Shown here: in pieces, positions 17,608-25,836 of the stretch
Layout of the letters: every line of letters begins with the position of its first letter
Position numbering within the stretch: the stretch's first letter is position 1
DNA from: Thermoanaerobaculales bacterium
GTDB lineage: Bacteria; Acidobacteriota; Thermoanaerobaculia; Thermoanaerobaculales; Sulfomarinibacteraceae
Direction of reading: 5' to 3'
Length of the DNA: 53,117 nucleotides
Assembly (NCBI GenBank): GCA_025456145.1
Contig: JALOLD010000019.1
Location: forward strand, 1-53,117
The notes under the pieces: generated by a model
Told to the model about the DNA's origin: nothing
What the model saw: the letters and a program-made list of their open reading frames with translations, nothing else
The model's database searches: none
Translations under genes and position numbers: made by a program

Positions 17608-18374
17608 AGTTGACGCTGCATGTCTGGCGCCAGAAGGACGCCCGCGACCCGGGCGGGTTCAAGACCTACCAGCTCGAGGACGTGACCACCCACATGTCCT
17701 TCCTCGAGATGCTCGACGTCCTCAACCAGGACCTGATCACCGCGGGCGAGGACCCGGTCGCCTTCGACCACGACTGCCGCGAGGGCGTCTGCGGCGCGTG
17801 CGGCTTTGTGATCAACGGCGTGGCGCACGGAGACCAGAAGGGCAGCACCGTCTGCCAGCTCCACATGCGCCACTTCGCCGACGGCGACGAGGTGACCATC
17901 GAGCCGTGGCGTGCGAAGGCCTTCCCGGTGCTGCGAGACCTGGTCGTCGACCGTTCCGCGTTCGACCGGATCCTCACCGCCGGCGGCTTCATCAGCGTCC
18001 GTACCGGGAGCGCGCCCGAGGCGAACTCGATCCCGATCCCGTCGGAGGCGGCCGAGCACGCGATGGACTTCGCCGAGTGCATCGGCTGCGGCGCCTGCGT
18101 CGCGTCGTGCCCGAACAGTGCCGCGATGCTCTTCGTGGGCGCCAAGATCGCACACCTCGGCCTGCTGCCCCAGGGTCAGCCGGAGCGCGAGCGGCGGGCC
18201 CTCGCGATGGTCGAGGCGATGGAGAGGGAGGCCTTCGGCTCGTGCACCAACTACCGCGCCTGCGAGGCGGTCTGCCCGAAGGAGATCTCGATCTCGGGCA
18301 TCGCCCGGATGAACAAGGACTTCCGGCGGGCGCTGCTGTCGGGGTCGAACCGGGCGAGCGGCAAGAGGCGCTGA
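17604..18374 (+). CDS. sdhB: Succinate dehydrogenase/fumarate reductase iron-sulfur subunit
   Basis: Electron-wire subunit, 256 residues. The 2Fe-2S ligands are C58, C63, C66 and C84; the C-terminal clusters use C159-x2-C162-x2-C165-x3-C169 and C214-x5-C220-x3-C224, the normal SdhB arrangement. The ATG overlaps the sdhA stop, with GAGGAG just upstream. Last gene of the sdhCAB operon. Confidence 0.97.
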   Translation: MKLTLHVWRQKDARDPGGFKTYQLEDVTTHMSFLEMLDVLNQDLITAGEDPVAFDHDCREGVCGACGFVINGVAHGDQKGSTVCQLHMRHFADGDEVTIEPWRAKAFPVLRDLVVDRSAFDRILTAGGFISVRTGSAPEANSIPIPSEAAEHAMDFAECIGCGACVASCPNSAAMLFVGAKIAHLGLLPQGQPERERRALAMVEAMEREAFGSCTNYRACEAVCPKEISISGIARMNKDFRRALLSGSNRASGKRR

Positions 18375-18408
18375 CCGGCTCGCGGCCGTGCGGCTCGGGT
18401 GGGCGCGG

Positions 18409-18582
18409 TCAGTCGCCGATCAGCGACGTCACGACGATCCCGATGACCAGGATGATGAGCAGGGCGCCGATCCCCGCCATGAAGAGCTCGGCGGGGGTGT
18501 AGGTGTTCCCGCGCTGCCACCGCTTGAGCGGCGAGCCGTTACGTTTCCCGGACGATCGGCGGGAGGTTCGGAGTCTCGTCAT
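18409..18582 (-). CDS. Small single-pass membrane protein (57 residues)
   Basis: Read on the minus strand from ATG at 18582: a basic N-terminal half rich in Arg/Lys/Ser (MTRLRTSRRSSGKRNGSPLK), then TPAELFMAGIG leading into one hydrophobic helix (about residues 36-54, ALLIILVIGIVV), ending SLIGD. The positive-inside layout predicts a cytoplasmic N-terminus. It is the only good frame in the space after sdhB and converges with it. The sharp basic/hydrophobic organisation is unlike chance frames here. I do not recognise a family; no ribosome site is obvious. Confidence 0.72.
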   Translation of the reverse strand: MTRLRTSRRSSGKRNGSPLKRWQRGNTYTPAELFMAGIGALLIILVIGIVVTSLIGD

Positions 18583-18671
18583 CGACCGATTCTACCCCAG
18601 CCGCGACCGCCATCGGCCCGGGCGAGGGGTGGGCGGCAACCTCCGGATCCCCTGTTCTCCGGAGGCCGCGC

Positions 18672-18945
18672 TTTAAGGAAGGTCGAACGAAGGGTATGAT
18701 TGGTGGGACGGTTCAGGCGTGTGGCAATTACTGTGCCGGTGCAAGGTGGGCATGCGCTCGGCCCAAGAAGCCTTCCGGACTCCCTCGCAAGGTGACGAGC
18801 AGGGAAAAAGGGTCGAATGGCGCATGGTACCCGCGGATACTGCAAGCGACATGCCAGATTGAGCAGCTGAAACAGATCCGCCGGGTGTCGCGTATGACAC
18901 AGCACGGTGACGGGGGCGTCCCGACCCACGACAAGGAGGATCGAG
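18672..18945 (+). promoter_or_regulatory. Possible promoter and long leader before the SPFH/zinc-ribbon block
   Basis: The 363-bp gap from 18583 is less GC-rich than its surroundings. TTTAAG (18672) and TATGAT (18695-18700) are spaced 17 bp and could be a promoter, giving a leader of about 240 bases. The leader ends in an AAGGAGG site 5 bases before the ATG at 18946. It holds a short dyad TGTCGCGTATGACA (about 18888) but no riboswitch class I recognise, and no convincing coding frame. Confidence 0.35.
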
Positions 18946-19467
18946 ATGAACAGTGGCGTTGAGGGTGCGCGCGAACGACGCGGCTTCATCGAGAGGATCG
19001 GTGCGAGAATCCCCGGATTCCGCGGCTACCTCGAGGCCGAGCTGCGACGGGATGTCGACAAGATGCAGCGCGATTGGCTGGCGGCCCGGGTCGACCGGGG
19101 CCGCGACGCCCTCGCGGGCTCGATCCGGCTGTGGAGCGGCTCGGGCAACCTCGCCAACCTCGGGCTCGCCTCGAGCGTCGACAAAGGGCTCGACCGGCTG
19201 GCCAACCGGATCCGCCACGCCGACTACGGCTCGAGCGGCTTCTTCGACCCGGTCAAGATCCGCGCCGACGAGCTCGACCGGCTGTACGCCTTCGACCTGG
19301 CGCTGATCGGTACCGTCGACGCCCTGGTCGACCGGATCGAGGGGCTGCCCGCCACCGCTGCCGAGCCCGATCTGCGGACCCTGCTCGACGCGGTGCACGC
19401 CGCCGACCGCCAGTTCGACGAACGCGCCAACGTGTTCGAGGACGTGACCCAGAAGGGAGGCCTGTGA
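18946..19467 (+). CDS. Helical protein of unknown function, first gene of SPFH/zinc-ribbon block
   Basis: The product is 173 residues, predicted almost entirely alpha-helical and soluble, with conserved-looking stretches [20 protein letters not shown] near the N-terminus and [14 protein letters not shown] in the middle. The opening IPGFRGYLE followed by paired helices resembles small coiled proteins found next to SPFH genes, but I cannot name a family and it is not recognisably PspA. AAGGAGG precedes the ATG. It overlaps the next gene at TGATG, so the two are translationally coupled. Confidence 0.82.
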   Translation: MNSGVEGARERRGFIERIGARIPGFRGYLEAELRRDVDKMQRDWLAARVDRGRDALAGSIRLWSGSGNLANLGLASSVDKGLDRLANRIRHADYGSSGFFDPVKIRADELDRLYAFDLALIGTVDALVDRIEGLPATAAEPDLRTLLDAVHAADRQFDERANVFEDVTQKGGL

Positions 19468-20504
19468 TGGCCCTGCTCGAGATCATCGAACACCACGACC
19501 CGACCGGCTCGGAGATCGTCTACCGCTTCCCGCCCCAGGGCAGCGCCGACATCAAGCTCGGCGCCCAGCTCGTCGTGCACGAGACCCAGGAGGCGGTGCT
19601 CTACCGCGACGGCAAGGCCCTCGACGTCTTCGGCCCCGGCCGCCACACCCTGTCGACCCAGAACATCCCGCTGCTCGGCAAGATCATCGGCGCCCCCTTC
19701 GGCGGCGCCTCGCCGTTCCGGGTGTCCGTCGTCTTCGTCAACAAGAAGACCTTCCTCGACCAGAAGTGGGGAACCCGCGAGCCGGTGGTCTTCCGCGACG
19801 CCGAGCTCGGCATGGTCAGGCTCCGCGCCTTCGGCGCCTACGCCTACCGGATCGCCGACAGCCAGCTCTTCGTCAACACCATCGTCGGCTCCCAGGGGCT
19901 GCTCGAGACCGAGCGGCTGCAGGACTTCTACCGCGACGTGATCGTCTCCCGTCTCAACGACCTGCTCGGCGAGACCCTCAAGACGATCTTCGACCTGCCG
20001 CGTTACTACGACGAGATCGGGGCCGCGGCGAAGGCCCGCCTCGGCGAGGACTTCTCCAAGTACGGCGTCGACCTCACCGACTTCTACGTCAACGCGATCA
20101 CCCCGCCCGACGAGGTGCAGGAGAAGATGGACGAGCGCGCCGCGATGGGCGCGGTCGGCGACATGAGCGCCTACATGCAGTTCAAGGCGGCGCAGGCGAT
20201 CCAGGACGCCGCCCAGGCCGGTGGCGGCGAGGGCGGCGCCGCGGGAGCCGGGATGGGCCTCGGGCTCGGCGCGGGCTTCGGGGCGATGATGCCGGGCATG
20301 ATCGCCAACGCGATGCAGCAGGCGGGCCCGGGGGCGAGGCCCCAGGCGGGCGCCGCGGCGGCCGGCGCGGCGGCGGCGCCGCCGACCGACGCCAAGCCGA
20401 CCGTCGAGGCCCGGCTCGAGCGCCTCAAGAGCCTGCTCGACAAAGGGCTGATCAGTCAGGAGGAGTACGACAAGAAGCGCGGTGACATCCTGGCCGAGCT
20501 CTGA
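19467..20504 (+). CDS. SPFH-domain protein with C-terminal SHOCT motif (YdjI-like)
   Basis: The product is 345 residues. Residues about 1-230 form an SPFH (band 7) domain: [15 protein letters not shown], a segment [16 protein letters not shown], then [14 protein letters not shown] and a long helix [16 protein letters not shown]. The middle (about 245-315) is Gly/Ala/Met-rich linker, and the last 30 residues are a SHOCT-like helix pair ([21 protein letters not shown], in part). This architecture matches B. subtilis YdjI-type proteins (once called virion core protein). It lacks a membrane helix, so membrane contact would be peripheral. GGGAGG precedes the ATG. Confidence 0.88.
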   Translation: MALLEIIEHHDPTGSEIVYRFPPQGSADIKLGAQLVVHETQEAVLYRDGKALDVFGPGRHTLSTQNIPLLGKIIGAPFGGASPFRVSVVFVNKKTFLDQKWGTREPVVFRDAELGMVRLRAFGAYAYRIADSQLFVNTIVGSQGLLETERLQDFYRDVIVSRLNDLLGETLKTIFDLPRYYDEIGAAAKARLGEDFSKYGVDLTDFYVNAITPPDEVQEKMDERAAMGAVGDMSAYMQFKAAQAIQDAAQAGGGEGGAAGAGMGLGLGAGFGAMMPGMIANAMQQAGPGARPQAGAAAAGAAAAPPTDAKPTVEARLERLKSLLDKGLISQEEYDKKRGDILAEL

Positions 20505-20693
20505 GCCCCCGGCTCTTCGGGACCGTTGTCGACGGAAGTGATCGGCCGTTGCTCTTCCTTCAGTGATCAGCTTCGACGCGGGGTGGAGGTTCTGTGGAGT
20601 CGGTATCGAGAGAACCTGGGTCGATTGCCTCGTTTGAGGGTTGGTGTTCGGAGAGGTCCGTGGTTTTCGACTCGAGAGGCGAGGATCTCGTAA

Positions 20694-21446
20694 GTGAATG
20701 TTAGGTGTACTCAGTGCGGCGCGACGATCGAGCCGCGCGCCGACGAGCGGCTCCTGACCTGCCCGTTCTGCTCGACCGCGCTCGTCCTCGACGGGTCGAT
20801 GACCCTGTTCCACGAGCTGATCGAGCCGACGATCGGCGCCGCCGAGGCGACCGCCCATCTCCGCCGCTTTCTCGGTGGAGGATCGACGGTGGCCGATCTC
20901 GACCGCAAGGCGAGGCTCGACGAGCCGCGGCTCGAGCTCTTCCCGTTCTGGGCCTTCACGATCGCGACCGGCGACGGCGAGCGGGTCGTCCTCGAGCCGG
21001 CGGCGCCGTCGTCGTTGCACGGGCTGCAGGGCCTCGAGGTACCGGCCGGCGCGACCCGCCCGGCGACCGGCGCCGGACCGCCGGGGGGTACGCTGATCGA
21101 GCCCGAGGTGCCGGCCGAGACGGCCCGCGAGTGGCTGAGCACCCGTTTCGGCGAGTCGGTGGCGGTCCGCAAGACGGTGCTCTACCACCTGCCCCTCTAC
21201 CGGACGCCCTACCACTTCGCGGGCCGCGCCTACATGGCCGCGGTCGACGCCACCTCGGGCAAGGTCTTCACCGCCGACTTCCCCGCCAAGGCGGAGTCGC
21301 CGTTCGTCCTGGTCGCGGCCGTCGCCCTCGTCGTGTTCGGCATCGAGGGGCTGGTCATCGGCAACCTCTTTCTCAAAGCACTGGTCTACCTGGTGACCGC
21401 GGCGCCGCTGCTCGGCCTCGCCTGGCTGACCAGCCGGAAGGTCTGA
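20694..21446 (+). CDS. Zinc-ribbon membrane protein
   Basis: The product is 250 residues from a GTG with GAGGA upstream. N-terminal zinc ribbon C5-x2-C8 ... C23-x2-C26 (CTQCG, CPFCS); a middle alpha/beta part with a segment LPLYRTPYHFAGRAYMAAVD; two adjacent hydrophobic helices at the C-terminus (about 203-245). The order ribbon, globular part, membrane hairpin recalls B. subtilis YdjG/YdjH. It is preceded by a 189-bp gap without a recognisable element, and ends one base before the next start. Confidence 0.82.
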   Translation: MNVRCTQCGATIEPRADERLLTCPFCSTALVLDGSMTLFHELIEPTIGAAEATAHLRRFLGGGSTVADLDRKARLDEPRLELFPFWAFTIATGDGERVVLEPAAPSSLHGLQGLEVPAGATRPATGAGPPGGTLIEPEVPAETAREWLSTRFGESVAVRKTVLYHLPLYRTPYHFAGRAYMAAVDATSGKVFTADFPAKAESPFVLVAAVALVVFGIEGLVIGNLFLKALVYLVTAAPLLGLAWLTSRKV

Positions 21447-21447
21447 G

Positions 21448-22554
21448 GTGGCGGCGCCCGCGATCCCGCCGCCGCCCCCGCCTCCGCCCGGCCGACCGGG
21501 GGAGGGTCGCCGGGGGTCCGCCACGGCTCGCCGGCCGCGCGTGCTGAGCGGGTTGACCTGCGCTTCCTGCGGCGGCACCGTCGACGTGCAGGAGGGTCGA
21601 ACCAACGTCGAGTGCCGTTTCTGCCGGACGCCGCAGGCGGTGATCGGCGAGCGCGGCATCGCCCGGGTCATGGTGCTCGACAAGATCGACCGGGCCGGCG
21701 CCGGGCAGGCGGTGCGCCGCTGGTTGAGCCGGGGCATCGTCAAGGAGCCCGCGCTCAAGCGCGAGGCGACCCTCGAGGAGGCCTTTCTCGCCTGGTTCCC
21801 CTTCGTCCGGATCCGGCTCGATGTCATCGGCTGGTTTCTCGGGGTCAGGCTCGAGCGGCGAAAGCGGGGCAACCGCTGGGAGACGGTCGAGCGCCCGGTC
21901 GAGCGGTCGGTCGAGCAGTCGGTCGACCTGACGATGCCCGCCGCCGAGATGGCCGAGTTCGGCGTCCACCGGGTCGCCCTGGCCGGTGACGAGGTGCTGC
22001 CCCTCGACGACGCGCTGCTGAGGTCGCGCGGGATGGTCTTCAGCCCGAGCCGATCGCTCGCCGAGGCCGCCGAGAAGCTCGGCGAGCGGGCCCTCGCCGA
22101 GGCCGAGAGGGCCCAGCGTCCCGAGCGGACGACCTTCGCCTGGCTCGCCCCGCTGCGCCGCCGGATCGTGCTCGTCTACTACCCGCTGTGGGTCGTCCGC
22201 TACGGGTTCCGCGGCCGCACCTACCAGGTGCTGATCGACGCCGAGGACGGCAGCCTGGCTTACGGCAAGGCGCCGGGCAACCACCTCTGGCGGGCCTTCA
22301 GCCTGGTCGCCTCCTGCGCCGGCGCGGCCTTCGTCGGGACCAGCTTTCTCCAGCACGCCGACCTCGTGCTGCGCTCCGACGACGGTCTCAAGATCCTGGG
22401 CCTGGTCGGCCTGGCCCTCGCCGGGCTCGTCTGGTGGGGCTACCGCCAGTTCCGGCACGGAGGGGTCGTCGAGGAGGGCAGCGGCCTGACGAGCGGCGGC
22501 GACGCCGCCGATCTGGCGACCACGGTCAAGAACCTGGTCGGGCGGCTGCAATGA
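21448..22554 (+). CDS. Zinc-ribbon membrane protein with proline-rich N-terminus
   Basis: The product is 368 residues (GTG start, 1 base after the previous stop). A proline run (PPPPPPPPG) is followed by a zinc ribbon (CASCGG at about 38 and CRFCRTP at about 57), a globular region with LAWFPFVRIRLDVIGW, then YYPLWVVRYGFRGRTYQVLID, similar to the corresponding segment in the preceding gene. Two C-terminal hydrophobic helices (about 285-305 and 313-330) follow. The related segments suggest the two genes arose by duplication and divergence. Function unknown; probable partner of the SPFH proteins. Confidence 0.82.
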   Translation: MAAPAIPPPPPPPPGRPGEGRRGSATARRPRVLSGLTCASCGGTVDVQEGRTNVECRFCRTPQAVIGERGIARVMVLDKIDRAGAGQAVRRWLSRGIVKEPALKREATLEEAFLAWFPFVRIRLDVIGWFLGVRLERRKRGNRWETVERPVERSVEQSVDLTMPAAEMAEFGVHRVALAGDEVLPLDDALLRSRGMVFSPSRSLAEAAEKLGERALAEAERAQRPERTTFAWLAPLRRRIVLVYYPLWVVRYGFRGRTYQVLIDAEDGSLAYGKAPGNHLWRAFSLVASCAGAAFVGTSFLQHADLVLRSDDGLKILGLVGLALAGLVWWGYRQFRHGGVVEEGSGLTSGGDAADLATTVKNLVGRLQ

Positions 22555-23141
22555 GCCTGCGGCTGATCAGCCTGGACTGCCCGACCTGCGGCTCGGCGAT
22601 GCGCGGCGAGGGCCTGGACACGATCTTCTTCTGCACCCACTGCGGCGGCGCCGCGGTGCTCGAGGGCGAGCGGGTCGAGCCGGTACGGGGAACGGCGCTG
22701 CTCCCGGCGCCCGGACGCAGCGCCCGGCTCTGGCGGCCGGCCTGGCGGCTCGAGGTCGAGGCCCGGGTTCAGCGGAGGATCCGGGCCGGCGGGCGCGAGA
22801 CGCCGGGCTGGCAGGGGCGCCGGGTCTTCTTCATCCCGGCGTTCGCGATCGGGCTCGACGACCTGACCCGTCTCGCGCGGGCCCTGTCCGAGATCTCCGA
22901 GGCGACCGCCGAGGTGCCCCGGGAGCCGATCCACGGCGGGGTCCTGGCGGCCGACGACGCGCTGACCCTGGTCCGTCACGTCCTGATCGGCGACGAGGTG
23001 CGGCGCTCGGACATGCTGGCCTCGGTCGAGGTCGCGGTCGAGCTCGTCGGTCGGGGGCTCATCGCGCTGCCCTTCGAGCGGGTCGACGACCGCCTGCGCT
23101 GCGCGGTGACCGGCCTCACGGTGTCGGCCGACCGGGGCTGA
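22551..23141 (+). CDS. Zinc-ribbon protein, soluble
   Basis: The product is 196 residues. Zinc ribbon at the N-terminus (CPTCGS at about 10, CTHCGG at about 28), then a globular region with RRVFFIPAFAIGLDDLTRL and no membrane helix. It reads like a truncated relative of the two preceding proteins, without the membrane hairpin. The ATG overlaps the previous stop (ATGA). Function unknown. Confidence 0.8.
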   Translation: MSLRLISLDCPTCGSAMRGEGLDTIFFCTHCGGAAVLEGERVEPVRGTALLPAPGRSARLWRPAWRLEVEARVQRRIRAGGRETPGWQGRRVFFIPAFAIGLDDLTRLARALSEISEATAEVPREPIHGGVLAADDALTLVRHVLIGDEVRRSDMLASVEVAVELVGRGLIALPFERVDDRLRCAVTGLTVSADRG

Positions 23142-23167
23142 CCCGGCGTCGCCCGGCGCCGCCGGGG

Positions 23168-23173
23168 TATCAT
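23168..23173 (+). promoter_or_regulatory. Possible -10 element upstream of the flotillin gene
   Basis: TATCAT lies 97 bases before the GTG of the flotillin gene in the 129-bp gap after the zinc-ribbon genes. The leader also carries a T6 run and an ATGAA-N6-TTCAT dyad just before the ribosome site. No good -35 is present. Confidence 0.3.
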
Positions 23174-23270
23174 GGCACCCAGCCGATGAAACCAGCGATC
23201 CGGGTATCCGTAGCTCCAGGGGTGGGTAACTGACTTTTTTGTATGAACAAGATTTCATGGAGGTGATCCC

Positions 23271-24773
23271 GTGCCACCGTCCTTCCTGATCTTCGCACTC
23301 GTCCTGGTGCCGGCAGCGCTCTTTCTGGTCTATCTGGTGGTCCGGGTCCGCTACAAGAAGGCCGGCCCCGACGAGGCTCTCATCGTCTTCGGCCGGCGCA
23401 AGCTCTTCGGCAAGAAGGTGCGGACCGACAAGGGTGAGATCGAGGGCTTCCGGATCATCCGGGGCGGCGGCACCTTCGTCTGGCCGGCCTGGGAGCAGTA
23501 CGAGATCCTGTCGCTGCGGATGATGACCCTCGAGATCGACCTGCGCCACGTCTACACCGTCCAGGGCATCCCGATCAACGTCAAGGCGGTGGCCCAGGTC
23601 AAGGTCCAGGGCGATGTCCAGCACATCCGCAGCGCGGCCGAGGGCTTTCTCGGGATGCCGGTCGAGCATGTCCAGGCGACCATCAAGGAGACCGTCGCCG
23701 GCCACCTGCGCGGGATCATCGGCACGCTGACCGTCGAGGAGCTCTACCGCGACCAGCGGCGCTTCCAGGAAAAGGTCCGCGACGAGGCCCATACCGATCT
23801 CGAGGGGATGGGCTTCGAGTTCCGATCCTTCGTCTTCCAGGCGATCCAGGATGACGAGGGCTATCTCAACGCCCTCGGCCAGCCCAAGATCCAGGAGGCG
23901 CTCAAGAACGCCCGGATCGCCACCGCCGCGGCCGATCGCGACGCCGCGATCGAGGAGGAGCAGGCGCGCCAGCAGAAGGAGCAGAAGCGGATCGGGGTCG
24001 ACACCGAGATCGCCGAGGCCGACAAAGCGCTGAGCCTGAAGACCGCCTCGATCAAGAAGGAGGTCGACGTCGCCGACGCCCAGGCGGTCAAGGCCGGCGA
24101 GATGGAGCTCAAGGTCCAGGACATCCGGATCGCCGACCAGGAGGTCCAGCGCCAGAAGCTCGAGCTCAACGCGTCGATCCGCGAGAAGGCCGACGCCAAG
24201 AAGTACGAGGCCGAGCGGCTGGCCGACGCCAAGAAGTACACCGTCGAGCAGGAGGCGGCGGCGGAGCGGATGCGCCGCGAGCAGGCGGCGCTCGCCCTCA
24301 AGGCCGAGGGCATCGCCAAGGCCGAGGCGGAGTCGGTCCAGCGTCGGCAGATCGGGCTCGCCGAGGCCGAGGCGATCCAGGCCAAGGGCGAGGCCGAGGC
24401 CGAGGCCCGGCGCAAGCTCGCCGAGGCGCTCAAGCTGTACAACGAGGCCGGTCTCTCGATCGAGGCCCTCAAGGTGCTGCCGGAGATCGCCGCGGCGGTG
24501 TCGGAGCCGCTGTCGCGGGCCGGCGAGACGACGATCATCTCGCACGGCGGCAGGCCGGGCGACGGGACCGGCGCGGCCAGGCTGACCGACGACGTGATCC
24601 AGGTGATCACCCAGCTCGGGCCGATCATGAAGCAGCTCTCGGGGGTCGACATGGACAAGCTGCTCCGCGATGTCTCGAGCCTGCCGGCGGCGGTCGCCAA
24701 GGGGCTGGGCGGCGACCAGGCCGAGGCCGGAAGGCCGGCGAAGGACCGCGCGGGCAAGGTCTTCGACGGCTGA
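23271..24773 (+). CDS. Flotillin-like SPFH membrane protein
   Basis: The product is 500 residues; GTG start with GGAGGTGAT upstream. An N-terminal membrane helix (about 4-26) is followed by an SPFH domain (about 30-210, with EALIVFGRRK and VQGIPINVKAVAQVKV). Then comes a long Glu/Lys/Ala-rich coiled coil (about 215-400) full of EA repeats (KAEAESVQRRQIGLAEAEA region), the flotillin domain. A C-terminal tail (VIQVITQLGPIMKQL) and charged end complete it. Flotillins organise membrane microdomains as oligomers. Its presence beside the zinc-ribbon/SPFH genes suggests a joint membrane scaffold. Confidence 0.92.
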   Translation: MPPSFLIFALVLVPAALFLVYLVVRVRYKKAGPDEALIVFGRRKLFGKKVRTDKGEIEGFRIIRGGGTFVWPAWEQYEILSLRMMTLEIDLRHVYTVQGIPINVKAVAQVKVQGDVQHIRSAAEGFLGMPVEHVQATIKETVAGHLRGIIGTLTVEELYRDQRRFQEKVRDEAHTDLEGMGFEFRSFVFQAIQDDEGYLNALGQPKIQEALKNARIATAAADRDAAIEEEQARQQKEQKRIGVDTEIAEADKALSLKTASIKKEVDVADAQAVKAGEMELKVQDIRIADQEVQRQKLELNASIREKADAKKYEAERLADAKKYTVEQEAAAERMRREQAALALKAEGIAKAEAESVQRRQIGLAEAEAIQAKGEAEAEARRKLAEALKLYNEAGLSIEALKVLPEIAAAVSEPLSRAGETTIISHGGRPGDGTGAARLTDDVIQVITQLGPIMKQLSGVDMDKLLRDVSSLPAAVAKGLGGDQAEAGRPAKDRAGKVFDG

Positions 24774-24780
24774 GGCGGCC

Positions 24781-25812
24781 GTGAACTCCGAGCTGCCGGC
24801 CCTGATCTTCGAGCTCCAGCGGTCGCGATCGGCCGCCGACCGGGCGCGGGCGCTGGCCCGGGCCTGGCGGACGCTGCGCGGTCTCGACCGGACCGAGCGC
24901 CGGCTGCTCGTCCGCGAGGCCGGCTTCGAGGGCGCCGAGGAGCTCATCGAGGGTCTCGCGGGGGGCGGACGGGGGGGCCTCGCTCCGGCCGCGGTGCTCG
25001 AGGCCCTCGGGAGGGCGCGCGACGACGAGAGCGTAACGGTGCGCGGCATCCTCTCCGCGCTCAGGGACCGCGACCGGCGAAAAGACCTGATCGCCCGTGG
25101 GCTCGACCTGGTGGCGGCGACCGTCGGCGGCCCGGGGGGCCGGTCGCCGGTTCCGCCGGCGCCCGAGCCGGAGGGCTCGCCCGAGCCGGAGGCCGAGCCT
25201 GAGAACGGGACCGAGGCGGCGCCCGAGAGCGAGCCCGAGCCCGAGCCCGAAGCGGAGGCCGGGCTCGAAGAACCCATCGAGGCAGTCGTCGAGCCCGGGC
25301 CGGGCCCCGTTCCGCGACCGCCCCCTCGACCCGCTCCGACCGCTCCGCGGGATGGGGGCGGCGGCGCCGACTCCGAACCCCGGTGGGAGGGCTGGACGAC
25401 CGACGTCTCGCCGAGGAAGACAGAGCCCCGGCCGGCCGGGCGACCCGAGCCGGAGCCGGTCAGCGGCCCGGTGGCCGTCCGGTTGCGCCGCCTGCGATCG
25501 ATCGCCCGCGGGCTCGCGGCGGCGCCGGTCGGCGCGATCGCCGCCGAGCTCGATCGGTTTCCCGAGCCGTGGGCCAGGCGACGGGCGATGGTCGCGCTGC
25601 TCGAGGCGGGGGCGCCGGAGGATCCGACCGACGCGCTCGAGGTGATCGCGACCTTCGAGCGACCGGCCGACCGGCGCTGGTGCCTGGCGGTGCTCGCCCG
25701 ACGGGGCGATCTCGTCGGGGAGACGCTCGAGCGGGCGCTCGGGATGCTCGACCTGGAGGCCGGGCGTCGCCGGCTCGCCGCGGTCGCGGCTCGAGCGACG
25801 AACGGCGGCTGA
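24781..25812 (+). CDS. Acidic Pro/Glu-rich protein of unknown function
   Basis: The product is 343 residues (GTG start, 7 bases after the flotillin stop). Residues 1-110 and about 225-343 are helical, Arg/Ala/Leu-rich and HEAT-like in character; between them lies a disordered linker of EPEPEPE and PPRPAP repeats. No signal peptide or membrane helix. Position suggests co-transcription with the flotillin gene. Part of the linker may simply reflect repetitive GC-rich DNA. No recognised family. Confidence 0.72.
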   Translation: MNSELPALIFELQRSRSAADRARALARAWRTLRGLDRTERRLLVREAGFEGAEELIEGLAGGGRGGLAPAAVLEALGRARDDESVTVRGILSALRDRDRRKDLIARGLDLVAATVGGPGGRSPVPPAPEPEGSPEPEAEPENGTEAAPESEPEPEPEAEAGLEEPIEAVVEPGPGPVPRPPPRPAPTAPRDGGGGADSEPRWEGWTTDVSPRKTEPRPAGRPEPEPVSGPVAVRLRRLRSIARGLAAAPVGAIAAELDRFPEPWARRRAMVALLEAGAPEDPTDALEVIATFERPADRRWCLAVLARRGDLVGETLERALGMLDLEAGRRRLAAVAARATNGG

Positions 25813-25836
25813 CGGCGCGGGGGCGGTCCGACCCGC

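Noticed and set aside
18696..18962. 88-codon open frame in the leader of the SPFH block
   Set aside because: It has no ribosome site, unusual composition, and it overlaps the well-supported start at 18946 in another frame.
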